55,458 nucleotides of DNA. Origin: Stenotrophomonas sp. SY1 (GTDB lineage Bacteria > Pseudomonadota > Gammaproteobacteria > Xanthomonadales > Xanthomonadaceae). The stretch is taken from NCBI RefSeq assembly GCF_021202945.1, contig NZ_JAJOYR010000004.1, positions 50,282 to 105,739 of the forward strand, written 5' to 3'. The notes under the pieces are model-generated. The model searched no databases, was not told the DNA's origin, and saw nothing but the letters and a program-made list of their open reading frames with translations. Positions 47,298 through 55,437 of the stretch are shown in pieces; the stretch's first letter is position 1, and every line of letters begins with the position of its first letter. Position numbers and translations under genes: made by a program.

Positions 47298-49212
47298 CAT
47301 GGCATCCTGGCACGAACGTTTTGCGGGAGGCGGGTTGCGTTATGCAGTGATGCTGCATGACCTGGTGATGGTCTGGCTGTGTTGGCAACTGCTGTTTGCC
47401 GCCCGCTACGCGATGTTGGACAACGCACCCGTGTTGCCGCTGTTCTCGCTGGATGTGGCGGGGGTGGTGGTGTTGCAGGCGTTGGCGTTCTGGAAAGTGG
47501 GCCTGTACCGGGGGCTCTGGCGCTTCGCCAGCGTTGCCGACCTGATCAACATCTTCAAGGCCAGCTTCATTGGTCTGCTGGCCATCCTTGTCTTGTTCTC
47601 CTATCGCCGCTTGGACGGGATACCCATTTCCGTGCTGGTGGTCTATCCGTTCGCGCTGTCGGCGCTTCTGGGGAGCCCGCGGCTGTTGTACCGGGCGTGG
47701 AAGGATTACCAGACCGTGCAGTCCGATGCGCGTGCGCGTCGGGTGCTGGTGCTCGGTGCCGGGCAGGCCGCAGAGTCGTTGATCAAGGATATCCGCCGTT
47801 CCGGCGACTATGAGCCGGTGGGGTTGCTGGACGACTCCTCGCATCTGCAGGGCGCTCAGCTGCATGGCATTCCGATTCTGGGCATGCTCGGTGACGTGGC
47901 TGCCGTGGCCAAGGAAACCGATGCCAAATTGCTGGTGATCGCCATCCCGACCTTGGGAGCGGCGGGAATGCAGCGCGTGGTTGCACTGTGCGAGAGCACG
48001 GGGCTGCCGTTCCGTACCGTCCCGCGGCTCAACGACATCCTGGAAGGCAGCTCGTTGCCCGGGCAACTCAAGGAAGTGGCCATCGAGGACCTGTTGGGCA
48101 GAAAGCCGATCCTTCCGGATTGGGCGTTGATCCGCGGTTGGTTGCGAGGGCGGACCGTGCTGGTTACCGGCGGGGGCGGCTCGATTGGCTCGGAACTTTG
48201 CCGGCAGTGTGCGCGGCACGGCGCCGCGCGCCTTGTCGTTCTGGAGATCAGTGAGCTGTTGATGTTGAACATCCAGGCCGAGTTGCGTCGCAACTTCCCT
48301 GACCTGCAGGTGCAGGGTGTGCTGGGTGATTGCGGCGATCCGGCAGTGATCCGCCATGCCTTGAAGAGCTACAACCCGGACACCGTTTTCCATGCAGCCG
48401 CCTACAAGCAGGTGCCGCTGCTGGAGAATCAGCTGCGCGAAGCCGTGCGCAACAACACCCTGGCGACGGAGTGTGTTGCCACGGCCTGCACCGAGAGTGG
48501 CGTGGAGAATTTCGTCTTCATTTCCACCGACAAGGCGGTTGATCCGGCCAATGCGCTGGGGGCGAGCAAGCGTTACGCGGAAATGGTCTGCCAGAGCCTG
48601 AACAAGCGCGCCATGCAAACACGCTTTGTCACGGTGCGTTTCGGCAACGTGCTCGGGTCGGTCGGCAGCGTGGTGCCGCTGTTCCGCGAGCAGATCAGCA
48701 AGGGCGGGCCGATCACGGTGACCCATCCGGAAGTCAGTCGCTATTTCATGACCATCCCGGAGGCGTGTCTGCTGATCCTGCAGGCGGCGGCATCTTCTTC
48801 CCGGGGAGCGATCTACATGTTGGACATGGGCGAGCCGGTGCTCATCCGTCACCTTGCCGAACAGATGATTCGCCTGGCGGGCAAGGTTCCGGGCGCGGAC
48901 ATTCCAATCGTCTACACCGGCTTGCGCGCGGGTGAAAAGCTGCACGAAAGCCTGTTCTACGACGACGAGAACTGCCAGCCGACGTCCCACCCCAAGGTGC
49001 TGGAGGCCGGTGTGCGCGAGTTTTCGCCGGAACTGGTTCTGGGCAACATCGCTGCGCTGCGAAGGGCAGTGGCGAACTATGACGTCGATGCGATCCGCGA
49101 CATCCTGTTCACCACCATTCCCGAGTTCAGCCCGGTCCAGGCGCAGGACGTTCGCAGTGTCACGGCCAATGTCGTGCCATTTCCCTCGAAAGAAGCAGGA
49201 AGGATTCATTGA
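47290..49212 (+). CDS. membrane-bound nucleoside-sugar 4,6-dehydratase, WbpM/CapD-like
   Basis: 640 residues. Four membrane helices (about 15-120), a CoA-binding-type Rossmann region RVLVLGAGQAAESLIKDI, then the catalytic SDR domain with VLVTGGGGSIGSE. The catalytic region reads STDKAVDPANALGASKRYAE: Ser and Lys are kept, while the Met of the WbpM SMK triad is Leu. It should convert UDP-GlcNAc to the 4-keto-6-deoxy sugar for surface glycans. ATG 47290 overlaps the previous stop; ATG 47299 is also possible. galU begins at its stop (TGATG). Confidence 0.92.
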   Translation: MIDMASWHERFAGGGLRYAVMLHDLVMVWLCWQLLFAARYAMLDNAPVLPLFSLDVAGVVVLQALAFWKVGLYRGLWRFASVADLINIFKASFIGLLAILVLFSYRRLDGIPISVLVVYPFALSALLGSPRLLYRAWKDYQTVQSDARARRVLVLGAGQAAESLIKDIRRSGDYEPVGLLDDSSHLQGAQLHGIPILGMLGDVAAVAKETDAKLLVIAIPTLGAAGMQRVVALCESTGLPFRTVPRLNDILEGSSLPGQLKEVAIEDLLGRKPILPDWALIRGWLRGRTVLVTGGGGSIGSELCRQCARHGAARLVVLEISELLMLNIQAELRRNFPDLQVQGVLGDCGDPAVIRHALKSYNPDTVFHAAAYKQVPLLENQLREAVRNNTLATECVATACTESGVENFVFISTDKAVDPANALGASKRYAEMVCQSLNKRAMQTRFVTVRFGNVLGSVGSVVPLFREQISKGGPITVTHPEVSRYFMTIPEACLLILQAAASSSRGAIYMLDMGEPVLIRHLAEQMIRLAGKVPGADIPIVYTGLRAGEKLHESLFYDDENCQPTSHPKVLEAGVREFSPELVLGNIAALRRAVANYDVDAIRDILFTTIPEFSPVQAQDVRSVTANVVPFPSKEAGRIH

Positions 49213-50090
49213 TGCACGGTCGGATTAGGAAGGCGGTGTTTCCCGTCGCAGGCTTGGGTACGCGCTTTCTGCCTGCGACCAAGACAGTCCCCAAGGAAAT
49301 GTTGCCGATCATCGATCGGCCATTGATCCAGTACGCAGTGGATGAGGCCATCGAGGCCGGTTGCGACACGCTGGTGTTCGTCACCAACCGCTACAAGCAC
49401 GCGGTGGCTGACTATTTCGACAAGGCCTACGAGCTGGAGCAGAAGCTCGAGCGCGCCGGCAAGCTGGAGCAGCTGGAGCAGATCCGCCACGTGCTGCCCA
49501 AGGGCGTGCGTGCGGTTTTCGTCACCCAGACCGAAGCCCTGGGTCTCGGTCATGCGGTGTTGTGCGCCAAGCCCATCGTCGGCAATGAGCCGTTCGCGGT
49601 GCTGCTGCCCGATGACCTTATCTGGAATCGCGGTGAAGGTGCGCTCAAGCAGATGGCCGACTTGAACGAGGCTACGGGTGCGAGCGTGATTGCCGTGGAA
49701 GACGTGCCCCACGACAAGACCGGCAGCTACGGCATCGTCGCCACGGAAGCGTTCGACGGGCGCAAGGGGCGTATCGCGCAGATCGTGGAAAAGCCCAAGC
49801 CTGAAGATGCGCCGAGTGATCTGGCGGTGGTGGGGCGGTACGTGTTGAGTCCGAAAATATTCGAGCTGCTGGAGCACACGGCGACGGGTGCCGGCGGCGA
49901 AATCCAGCTGACCGACGCAATTGCGCAGTTGCTCAAGACAGAGGAAGTGGATGCCTATCGCTTCCAAGGCACGCGCTTTGACTGCGGTACCCATCTGGGG
50001 CTGGTTGAAGCCACCGTGCGCTTCGCTCTTGAGAATGAAAAACTGGCTGGGCCCGCGCGCGAAATGATGCAGCGGATGCTGGCTGAGTAA
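49212..50090 (+). CDS. galU: UTP-glucose-1-phosphate uridylyltransferase
   Basis: 292 residues. It makes UDP-glucose for LPS, exopolysaccharide and trehalose. The nucleotide-binding start VFPVAGLGTRFLPATKTVPKEMLP is complete; LGLGHAVLCAKP, LLPDDLI and VEKPKPEDAPSDLAVVGRYVLS follow. ATG overlaps the previous stop by one base and has GGAAGGA seven bases upstream. A long terminator hairpin follows. Confidence 0.97.
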   Translation: MHGRIRKAVFPVAGLGTRFLPATKTVPKEMLPIIDRPLIQYAVDEAIEAGCDTLVFVTNRYKHAVADYFDKAYELEQKLERAGKLEQLEQIRHVLPKGVRAVFVTQTEALGLGHAVLCAKPIVGNEPFAVLLPDDLIWNRGEGALKQMADLNEATGASVIAVEDVPHDKTGSYGIVATEAFDGRKGRIAQIVEKPKPEDAPSDLAVVGRYVLSPKIFELLEHTATGAGGEIQLTDAIAQLLKTEEVDAYRFQGTRFDCGTHLGLVEATVRFALENEKLAGPAREMMQRMLAE

Positions 50091-50198
50091 TCTATCGGGC
50101 GCATGATCCGCCGTATGTGTTGCGGCGGGTCAGCCTTGAGGTGCGCTGGCCTGGTCACCGATGACCATTGAAGTGGATCTCCGCTTTGCTGTTCGCAC

Positions 50199-50240
50199 AA
50201 CGAAAAAGGCCACCCGGTGCGGGTGGCCTTTTTCGTTGAT
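50199..50240. terminator. strong bidirectional terminator between galU and ssrA
   Basis: Perfect 18-bp stem with arms AACGAAAAAGGCCACCCG and its complement around loop GTG. The A/T portions serve both the galU transcript and the convergent ssrA. Confidence 0.93.
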
Positions 50241-50265
50241 GAAAAGGAAGCTTTCATCATTTCAT

Positions 50266-50619
50266 TGGTGGAGGTGGGCGGAATTGAACCGCCGTCCGAA
50301 GGCACTCCATCCCCGGCACTACATGCTTAGCTCACCGTTGGGTCTCGTCCTGTGGCAGCACGGTGTGCAAAGCGCACCCCAGGACCAGCCTGTTTTGGTT
50401 AAGCCGTGACTGACAGGCAGCCGTCACAGCCGGTTCCGTGATAATGACCCTACATCCACGAGCACGGGCACAAGTGGGTTCGGGGCTTACGCCTTAAGCG
50501 GCGAGAGCGTAGTTGTCGTCGTTGGCAACTAGAGTTTTGCAGCTGGATTTACGAGGAAAGCTACCCCCTCGGCATGCGCCAAGCGACTTCACAACCCCCG
50601 TCGAAACCAATGCACCCCC
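50266..50619 (-). ncRNA. ssrA: transfer-messenger RNA
   Basis: 354 nt including encoded CCA. The 5' GGGGGTG pairs with the 3' CACCTCC to form the acceptor stem, and the T arm is CGGTTCAATTCCG. The tag frame encodes ANDDNYALAA with stop TAA at 50494-50496. tmRNA rescues stalled ribosomes with SmpB and marks peptides for proteolysis. Its 3' end faces galU, and the accessory genes lie on its 5' side. Confidence 0.96.
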
Positions 50620-50845
50620 GGTTAGACGTTGATCAGAAACGGTTTTTAGCCTCGGAATGACCAAAAGCTGACTAAAGACCTCGCTGACGGGGTGGATGCT
50701 ACGGCAAAGAGCCTGAACAGTCACCACCCGCGGCTGTCGTCGATTGCCCTAGGGTCTTCGTTCGAGGGCTCTTCAAGTGGGCCAGTAGGGCATCCTCCCG
50801 AGAGCTGGCCAGGCTGATATCGATCCAAAGCGGACATTCAATTCG
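50620..50845. other. ssrA upstream region and probable core/accessory junction
   Basis: 226 bp without a gene. It should hold the leftward ssrA promoter close to 50640-50670. Somewhere here the core genome gives way to the mer segment. I could not find a direct repeat by eye that would mark an attachment site. Confidence 0.4.
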
Positions 50846-51058
50846 CTATCTGCAGCAGGGCGCCTGTTGCTGGATGGGCGGGCACGGAACCGAGCCGTAT
50901 GAGCAGAAGACGCAGCAATCGCCTCGCTTGGGGCTTAACACCGCAGCGCAGCCGGTACATTCGTAGAAGAACTGACAAGAAGTTGTCGGCATCGTTTCGG
51001 TTGCCTGGTGCCCGCACTCCGGGCACGTCAGGGTGCTCTGTAGTTGCAACTCAGCCAC
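50846..51058 (-). CDS. GDCCVxC-domain small cysteine-rich protein
   Basis: 70 residues with 11 cysteines. An N-terminal CPECGH and a CTGC pair suggest a zinc-ribbon-like fold, followed by the diagnostic GDCCVFCSYGSVPCPPIQ (46-63) and a C-terminal CC pair. The family name in databases marks it as a possible selenoprotein; here all positions are ordinary Cys codons. It overlaps merP by eight bases as the last gene of the mer operon, so metal binding or handling of Hg(II) is likely. Its exact role is unknown. Confidence 0.85.
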   Translation of the reverse strand: MAELQLQSTLTCPECGHQATETMPTTSCQFFYECTGCAAVLSPKRGDCCVFCSYGSVPCPPIQQQAPCCR

Positions 51059-51338
51059 CGTTCGGCCTTGCCTTCGCCGGAAAGCCCGCGTCTGAGACCG
51101 TGCGCGCCAACGCGGGAACGTTCGTCCGCTCAGCGTCGAAACTCACGGTGACGGTGGCAGCCTTGGCATCTACCTGCACATTCGACACGCCGGGAACCCT
51201 GTCGAGTGCCTTCTCAATGGTGATGCTGCAGGTCGGGCATGTCATGTTCTCGACATCGAGCACGGCTGTCCTTGGCGTTGCCGCCAGCACGGTGCCTGCA
51301 AAAAAGGTCATCAGGACAACCAGGAACTTCTTCATCAT
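51051..51338 (-). CDS. merP: periplasmic mercury-binding protein
   Basis: 95 residues. Signal peptide (1-20), then an HMA domain with the metal site NMTCPTCSIT (Cys34, Cys37). MerP binds Hg(II) in the periplasm and passes it to MerT. Two ATGs occur in tandem; AGGAG is better spaced for the second (51335). merT ends six bases upstream. Confidence 0.93.
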   Translation of the reverse strand: MMKKFLVVLMTFFAGTVLAATPRTAVLDVENMTCPTCSITIEKALDRVPGVSNVQVDAKAATVTVSFDAERTNVPALARTVSDAGFPAKARPNGG

Positions 51339-51344
51339 CTTCTC

Positions 51345-51701
51345 CTACAAGAGCCAGGATACGTAGTACGGGAAAAGCAGCAGCAGCGCGATTACGACCG
51401 TTGCAATCCAAAGCCAACTCCGGCGGCGACGCAGCACGCGGGGATCAACGCATACGCCGTCAGTTCGGCATCGGGAGTTTGGCCCGTAGACGCTCCAGAA
51501 CGCCCACCCCAGGCACGTCAGCGTGGCCGCGCTAAACCAAGGGCGCCATGCATCCAGGGCGGTGAGATTGCTGATCCAGGCGCCACTGATGCCAGCCAGC
51601 ACTAGGACGAGCGGGACGACACAACAGATGGACGCACCGATGGTGGCTAGGCTAGCGCCGACGATTGCGGTCAGCGCCGATTTATCGGGGGTCTTGAACA
51701 T
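51345..51701 (-). CDS. merT: mercuric ion transport protein
   Basis: 118 residues with three membrane helices. The first helix holds the Cys26-Cys27 pair (ASICCVVP) that accepts Hg(II) from MerP; the cytoplasmic loop pair is Cys78 and Cys84 (RCRTDGVC). No mercuric reductase follows in the operon. The ATG is at or next to the transcription start predicted from the mer promoter, so the mRNA may be leaderless. Confidence 0.93.
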   Translation of the reverse strand: MFKTPDKSALTAIVGASLATIGASICCVVPLVLVLAGISGAWISNLTALDAWRPWFSAATLTCLGWAFWSVYGPNSRCRTDGVCVDPRVLRRRRSWLWIATVVIALLLLFPYYVSWLL

Positions 51702-51708
51702 CGGTGCA

Positions 51709-51739
51709 TACTAAGATCCGTACCTGAGTACGGAGTCAA
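51709..51739 (-). promoter_or_regulatory. mer operator/promoter
   Basis: For leftward merT: -35 TTGACT (51734-51739), 19-bp spacer, -10 TTAGTA (51709-51714). A perfect dyad TCCGTAC-CTGA-GTACGGA (51717-51734) lies in the spacer. The overlong spacer with a MerR dyad is the Tn21/Tn501 design, in which Hg-MerR untwists DNA to activate. Confidence 0.93.
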
Positions 51740-51742
51740 GCT

Positions 51743-52195
51743 GTGAGCCTAACCATCAGCAGATTGGCCGCCTCGGCCGATGTCCATGTCGAGACTGTGC
51801 GCTATTACCAGCGCCGAGGCCTGTTGCCAGAACCACCCCGGCCGCTAGGCGGGATACGTCAGTACGGCACGGCTGAAGTCGCGCGGCTCCAGTTCATCCG
51901 GCGTGCCCAGACGATGGGTTTTACCTTGGACGAGATTGCGGGGCTGCTAGAGGTTAAGGGCAAGCGCGCCTGCGAGCAGACCCGGCAGATGACGGAGCAT
52001 AAGCTCGCTGACGTTCGGGTACGGCTCGACGAGCTTCGGCAACTGGAGCGCGATCTAGTGGCGCTGATTGCAGAATGCAGGCGAGCCTCAGCTGACGCGG
52101 ACTGCCCAACACTCAGCCTGCTGGAGAAAATCGATGGCTCTGGCAACACGCAAGCCTCGATTCAGAAACAGCGCAGCCCGGCTGCGCGCGGCTGA
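51743..52195 (+). CDS. merR: Hg(II)-responsive transcriptional regulator
   Basis: 150 residues from GTG at 51743, with GGAG seven bases upstream inside the operator. N-terminal MerR helix-turn-helix (ISRLAASADVHVETVRYYQRRGLLPEP). The mercury ligands Cys77, Cys112 and Cys121 have the MerR spacing (last two eight residues apart), so it should sense Hg(II) rather than other metals. The C-terminal 20 residues are not conserved-looking. It converges on the integrase gene. Confidence 0.93.
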   Translation: MSLTISRLAASADVHVETVRYYQRRGLLPEPPRPLGGIRQYGTAEVARLQFIRRAQTMGFTLDEIAGLLEVKGKRACEQTRQMTEHKLADVRVRLDELRQLERDLVALIAECRRASADADCPTLSLLEKIDGSGNTQASIQKQRSPAARG

Positions 52196-52263
52196 CCGCT
52201 TATGGCTGATCGCCGCCGTTCGTCTCGTAGTCATGGTTCGCACCCATCATCAGTTTGGGTCGC

Positions 52264-53421
52264 TCAATCGAAGTGCCATGCCTGAGCTAGTTTTTTTCCT
52301 GCATCTGGGACCATCGAAGGTATCCATCTGGCATATTTTTTGGCCGTGATAGTCCAGTCGCGGTGCCCCATTTGCTTGGCCACCCACATTACGTTCTCGC
52401 CGGCGCTCAAGGCCTGCGAGGCAAACGTGTGGCGCATCTGGTACGGGTAGCGGTACCGGACGCCGGCCTTCTTGAGGGCCCGCTGCCAGCTGCCGGCGCG
52501 GATTGTTTGATCGGATCCCCAACGGGCATTGGTCTTGGGGTCATGGAAAACGAACTCGCCAGCCAGGAGGGTATGCGCGCGCTGGGCCTTCAGAGCGGCA
52601 AGGGCCGGGGCGACCAGCGTGACCTCACGCAGGCCTGAGTCAGTCTTGGGTGCCTTCATTTTCCCCATGACCCATGCGCGCCGGATCTTCACGGTGCCGC
52701 GCTTCCAGTCAATGTCTGACCAGCACAACCCGATCATTTCCGACGTGCGTAGGCCGCTCGCGAAATTGAAGTGACAGTAGTTGCGGACCTGAGGTTCGTC
52801 GATCCCGTCCAGGATTGCTGCCACCTCCATTGGGCTAAACGGGTCCACTTCCTCGGTGGCATTCACCTGGGCCCGCCGACGGATCTTGAAGCCATCCAGA
52901 GGGTTGGTCTTGACCAGGTCGTCGTCGACGGCATCATCGAGGGCGCCACGGAGCGGGCCGAGGACGTTGTTGATCCGCTTGGCCGTGATCTCAGAGCCTA
53001 ACTTGGCTACCAGCTCCCTAACTTGCGTACGGTCGAAGTCGCGCAGCGCGATCGTACCGATGCGCGGGACCAGGATGTTCTGCACGATCCGCGTATAGCC
53101 AATGATGGTGCTGTGCTCGAGCTCCATACCCTTTCGAGCCAGCCACCGATCGAGGACCGTTTTCATGTCGTCCAGGGTGGCGGGCTTCTCGATAACTAAG
53201 CGGGCTCGCTTGCTGGTCGGAAAGTGCGCCGCATAGTCGAACAGGCCCTTTTCGATCTCGATCTTGATCTGGCCAAGAAGGTTCTCGCAGAAGCGGATGT
53301 TGCGAGGGGTAGGGGGGAGCTTGATGCGCTCCCGGCACCTCGCGCCGCGGTAGTAGAAGTCTATTTCGATGCTGCCCGATGTAATTGGGCGGACACCGCT
53401 GCCCCGCTTTGCACCCACCAT
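52264..53421 (-). CDS. tyrosine site-specific integrase
   Basis: 385 residues. An N-terminal arm-type region (GSGVRPITSGSIEIDFYYRG, DUF3596-like) precedes a core-binding domain (about 80-170) and the catalytic domain with Arg225 (SGLRTSE), Arg330 (YPYQMRHTFAS), His353 (QMGHRDW) and nucleophile Tyr363 (KKYARW). The HxxR box has Tyr for His, as in several phage integrases. All other catalytic residues are intact. The excisionase-like gene overlaps its start by 61 bp. The attachment site is expected near 52196-52263. Confidence 0.94.
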   Translation of the reverse strand: MVGAKRGSGVRPITSGSIEIDFYYRGARCRERIKLPPTPRNIRFCENLLGQIKIEIEKGLFDYAAHFPTSKRARLVIEKPATLDDMKTVLDRWLARKGMELEHSTIIGYTRIVQNILVPRIGTIALRDFDRTQVRELVAKLGSEITAKRINNVLGPLRGALDDAVDDDLVKTNPLDGFKIRRRAQVNATEEVDPFSPMEVAAILDGIDEPQVRNYCHFNFASGLRTSEMIGLCWSDIDWKRGTVKIRRAWVMGKMKAPKTDSGLREVTLVAPALAALKAQRAHTLLAGEFVFHDPKTNARWGSDQTIRAGSWQRALKKAGVRYRYPYQMRHTFASQALSAGENVMWVAKQMGHRDWTITAKKYARWIPSMVPDAGKKLAQAWHFD

Positions 53422-53621
53422 TCGTAACCCTCTATGTCCATCAATATCCGGCCGTCTGGGGCCTTCGTGTAAACCGCCCCCTCCAGCCAGTCGCCGCGCT
53501 TGATCTTCGACCTGGTCGCGTCGGGGGTGTAGCCGGTCAGTTCTTGGAACTTCTCGATCGTTACAAAGCGGGGGGGCCTCAGCAGCCCTCGGATTGAGGT
53601 GGCACGCTGCAGATCACCCAT
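53361..53621 (-). CDS. excisionase-like small protein
   Basis: 86 residues. PPRFVTIEKFQELTGYTPDATRSKIKRGDWLEGAVYTKAPDGRILMDIEGYEWWV has the winged-helix pattern of phage excisionases that pair with this integrase type. The start MGDLQRAT was chosen; an ATG ten codons upstream is possible. Its position directly before the integrase supports a directionality factor. DNA binding is inferred. Confidence 0.78.
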   Translation of the reverse strand: MGDLQRATSIRGLLRPPRFVTIEKFQELTGYTPDATRSKIKRGDWLEGAVYTKAPDGRILMDIEGYEWWVQSGAAVSAQLHRAASK

Positions 53622-53670
53622 AGAGGTGCCCCATGGCAGAATGCCTGCCAATCCACAGGGGGATCAGGGA

Positions 53671-54486
53671 ATGGAATCGAGAGGGATACTTGGCGCGATC
53701 GGCTATCTGGTGCGCCCGCTGATCCTTGGCCCTGTTTGTTTCGCTATCGGGGCTGGCGTGGTGGTGCTGATCTTGGGTATTCCTGGCCTGACCTCTGCAG
53801 AGTCCGCCGGCTGGGCGTCGGCTGTAGCCACGGTGTTGGCCGTAGGTGTGGCCTTGCTGGCTATCGCCAGCGAGAACAGACACAGGGTTTCCGAGCGGAA
53901 TAGAGCCGATGGCATCCGAAATGAGGAACTGCTGGCTGCGGGTCTGAGGGCGCGTGCAGAGCTTGAGCGTCAAGAGGCTGCTAGAAAATCGCAAGCGCGG
54001 CGTCTCGCAAAAATATTCGATCGTGAACTGACCGAAGCTGCGCGGGAACTGATTGCGCTGATAAAGCTCACTGAGAAGGTGACTGCTCACAATTTGGAGG
54101 AATACAAGGCTATCTACGCCGAGCCGCTCCGAATGTCTGTTTTCACAATGCACGAAAGATTCGTGGACCATTTGGACGTATTTCCCGACATTACGGCCAT
54201 TTCGATCGTCAACAACATGACGAACTGGTCGACGCTCACTCTTATGTCTGAGGGCATGAAAACGGCACCTCGACTCGATTTCTTCGCTATCCGTCACAAA
54301 CTTCTCGCCGAGTTCCGCGAGACTCTGGTGATCATCGGCGAGACCAAGACTGAGCTTCAAACTTACTTCGCCGACATCCCTGGCATAAAAATGTTTGACT
54401 TGGACGAAATTCGCGAAATGAATGCCGCCAAGGCCGACTTCGAGTTGCGGCGACTCGCAGAATCGGCGGCTGACGGTAAAGCCTAG
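53671..54486 (+). CDS. phage-associated membrane protein with coiled-coil region
   Basis: 271 residues. Two N-terminal membrane helices (about 13-35 and 45-65) are followed by a charged, probably coiled-coil segment (about 70-125) and a soluble C-terminal part. I recognise no family. The start MESRGIL has GGGGGA seven bases upstream. Its base composition is lower in GC than the core genes. It diverges from the excisionase-like gene, a place where prophages often carry accessory genes. Confidence 0.72.
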   Translation: MESRGILGAIGYLVRPLILGPVCFAIGAGVVVLILGIPGLTSAESAGWASAVATVLAVGVALLAIASENRHRVSERNRADGIRNEELLAAGLRARAELERQEAARKSQARRLAKIFDRELTEAARELIALIKLTEKVTAHNLEEYKAIYAEPLRMSVFTMHERFVDHLDVFPDITAISIVNNMTNWSTLTLMSEGMKTAPRLDFFAIRHKLLAEFRETLVIIGETKTELQTYFADIPGIKMFDLDEIREMNAAKADFELRRLAESAADGKA

Positions 54487-54497
54487 AAGGGGCTTGC

Positions 54498-54752
54498 TCA
54501 TTGGCGGCGTCCAGGAAGCGCGGGAGTGCCCTGCTGCGTATCCACTGCGACAGTGGTGCGGCCGACTTCGTGGTGGAGCTCAATTGCGTCCAGCTCGACC
54601 TTGACCGCGGCAATGTACGTGGTGGCCACCAATGACGTGGCTTTTGCACGCTCGATGGTCTGAGCCATCTTTTCCAGCGAAGTGTTGTCGTCGCCAAGGC
54701 TTTCCAGCATCGCGACCAGGTGGTCGCGGACGTCACTGACTTTGTTCTTCAT
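54498..54752 (-). CDS. small phage-type protein of unknown function
   Basis: 84 residues, acidic and probably helical (MKNKVSDVRDHLVAMLESLGDD, AQTIERAKATSLVATTYIAAVKVELDAI). No domain is recognised. The start overlaps the end of the upstream HNH gene by 20 bp, which suggests one operon. Confidence 0.7.
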   Translation of the reverse strand: MKNKVSDVRDHLVAMLESLGDDNTSLEKMAQTIERAKATSLVATTYIAAVKVELDAIELHHEVGRTTVAVDTQQGTPALPGRRQ

Positions 54753-55437
54753 CGCGCTGCTCCTTCGTGCGGCGATTGATCTTTCGGGTAAGGCGGGCCT
54801 TGAGCATCACGAGCTCGGCCAGATCCTTCGGATATCTGGTGTGGTAGCTGTTGCGGCGCATGTTCTCGGCGAGCGTCACGACCTCGAGCCGGTCGACGGT
54901 GATTTCGGCGGAAACAAAGGTCTTCATGCCGGGCTTGAAGATCACGATGTGGCCTTCCGGTACCGAGCCGTTTGCTGCCTCCCATGCCATGACGTGCACG
55001 GGGCGCCAGCGATTCACTGGGAAGAGATCCGGATCGTCGGTCACCTTGCGCATCAGTACCTTTCGCTTGGGCTCCACTTTCTCGGTGCCGATTGGCACGT
55101 AGTTGCGTGCCTCATGTGCTGCACGGCCTTTCTTGAACTGGGTCTCCTTCATGCGCCCCGCGTGCCATCCGGGGCGCCGCAAACCCTTGTTGACCGGTAC
55201 CTGCCCAGGTTGGAAGCGCGCGGCGACGCTCTTCGGGGCCTGCGTTCCGTTCCAAAGGTGTGCCAGTGGGTGCTGGCTGAACTGCGGCGACTTCGACAGG
55301 CGCAAAGTCTTGGCGCGCCGATGCACGGAACCGAGCGTGCGCCCCAGCACATGAGCAACGAGGAACGCAGGGAAGAGGGGGTAGTTGAGCCGCATGGTCT
55401 CGTCCTCGTCCTCAGTCCACGGAGCGCGGTGCTTCAT
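54733..55437 (-). CDS. phage HNH endonuclease-like protein
   Basis: 234 residues. The N-terminus APWTEDEDETMRLNYP ... RTLGSVHRRAKTLRLSK is a Myb/SANT-like DNA-binding pattern. The C-terminal part HVMAWEAANGSVPEGHIVIFKPG ... DRLEVVTLAENMRRNS follows the phage HNH layout, with Asp-Arg where the middle Asn usually stands. Activity is therefore uncertain. The start MKHRAPW was chosen. The gene is complete, but the element continues beyond the window. Confidence 0.78.
   Translation of the reverse strand: MKHRAPWTEDEDETMRLNYPLFPAFLVAHVLGRTLGSVHRRAKTLRLSKSPQFSQHPLAHLWNGTQAPKSVAARFQPGQVPVNKGLRRPGWHAGRMKETQFKKGRAAHEARNYVPIGTEKVEPKRKVLMRKVTDDPDLFPVNRWRPVHVMAWEAANGSVPEGHIVIFKPGMKTFVSAEITVDRLEVVTLAENMRRNSYHTRYPKDLAELVMLKARLTRKINRRTKEQRDEEQSQ

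Noticed and set aside
50266..50300. ssrA 3' end as the attachment site of the accessory element
   Set aside because: The 3' end faces galU, and core genes follow directly; no duplicated 3' fragment was found near the integrase.
50846..51058. Selenocysteine in the GDCCVxC protein
   Set aside because: All the diagnostic positions are ordinary Cys codons and no in-frame TGA lies inside the gene.
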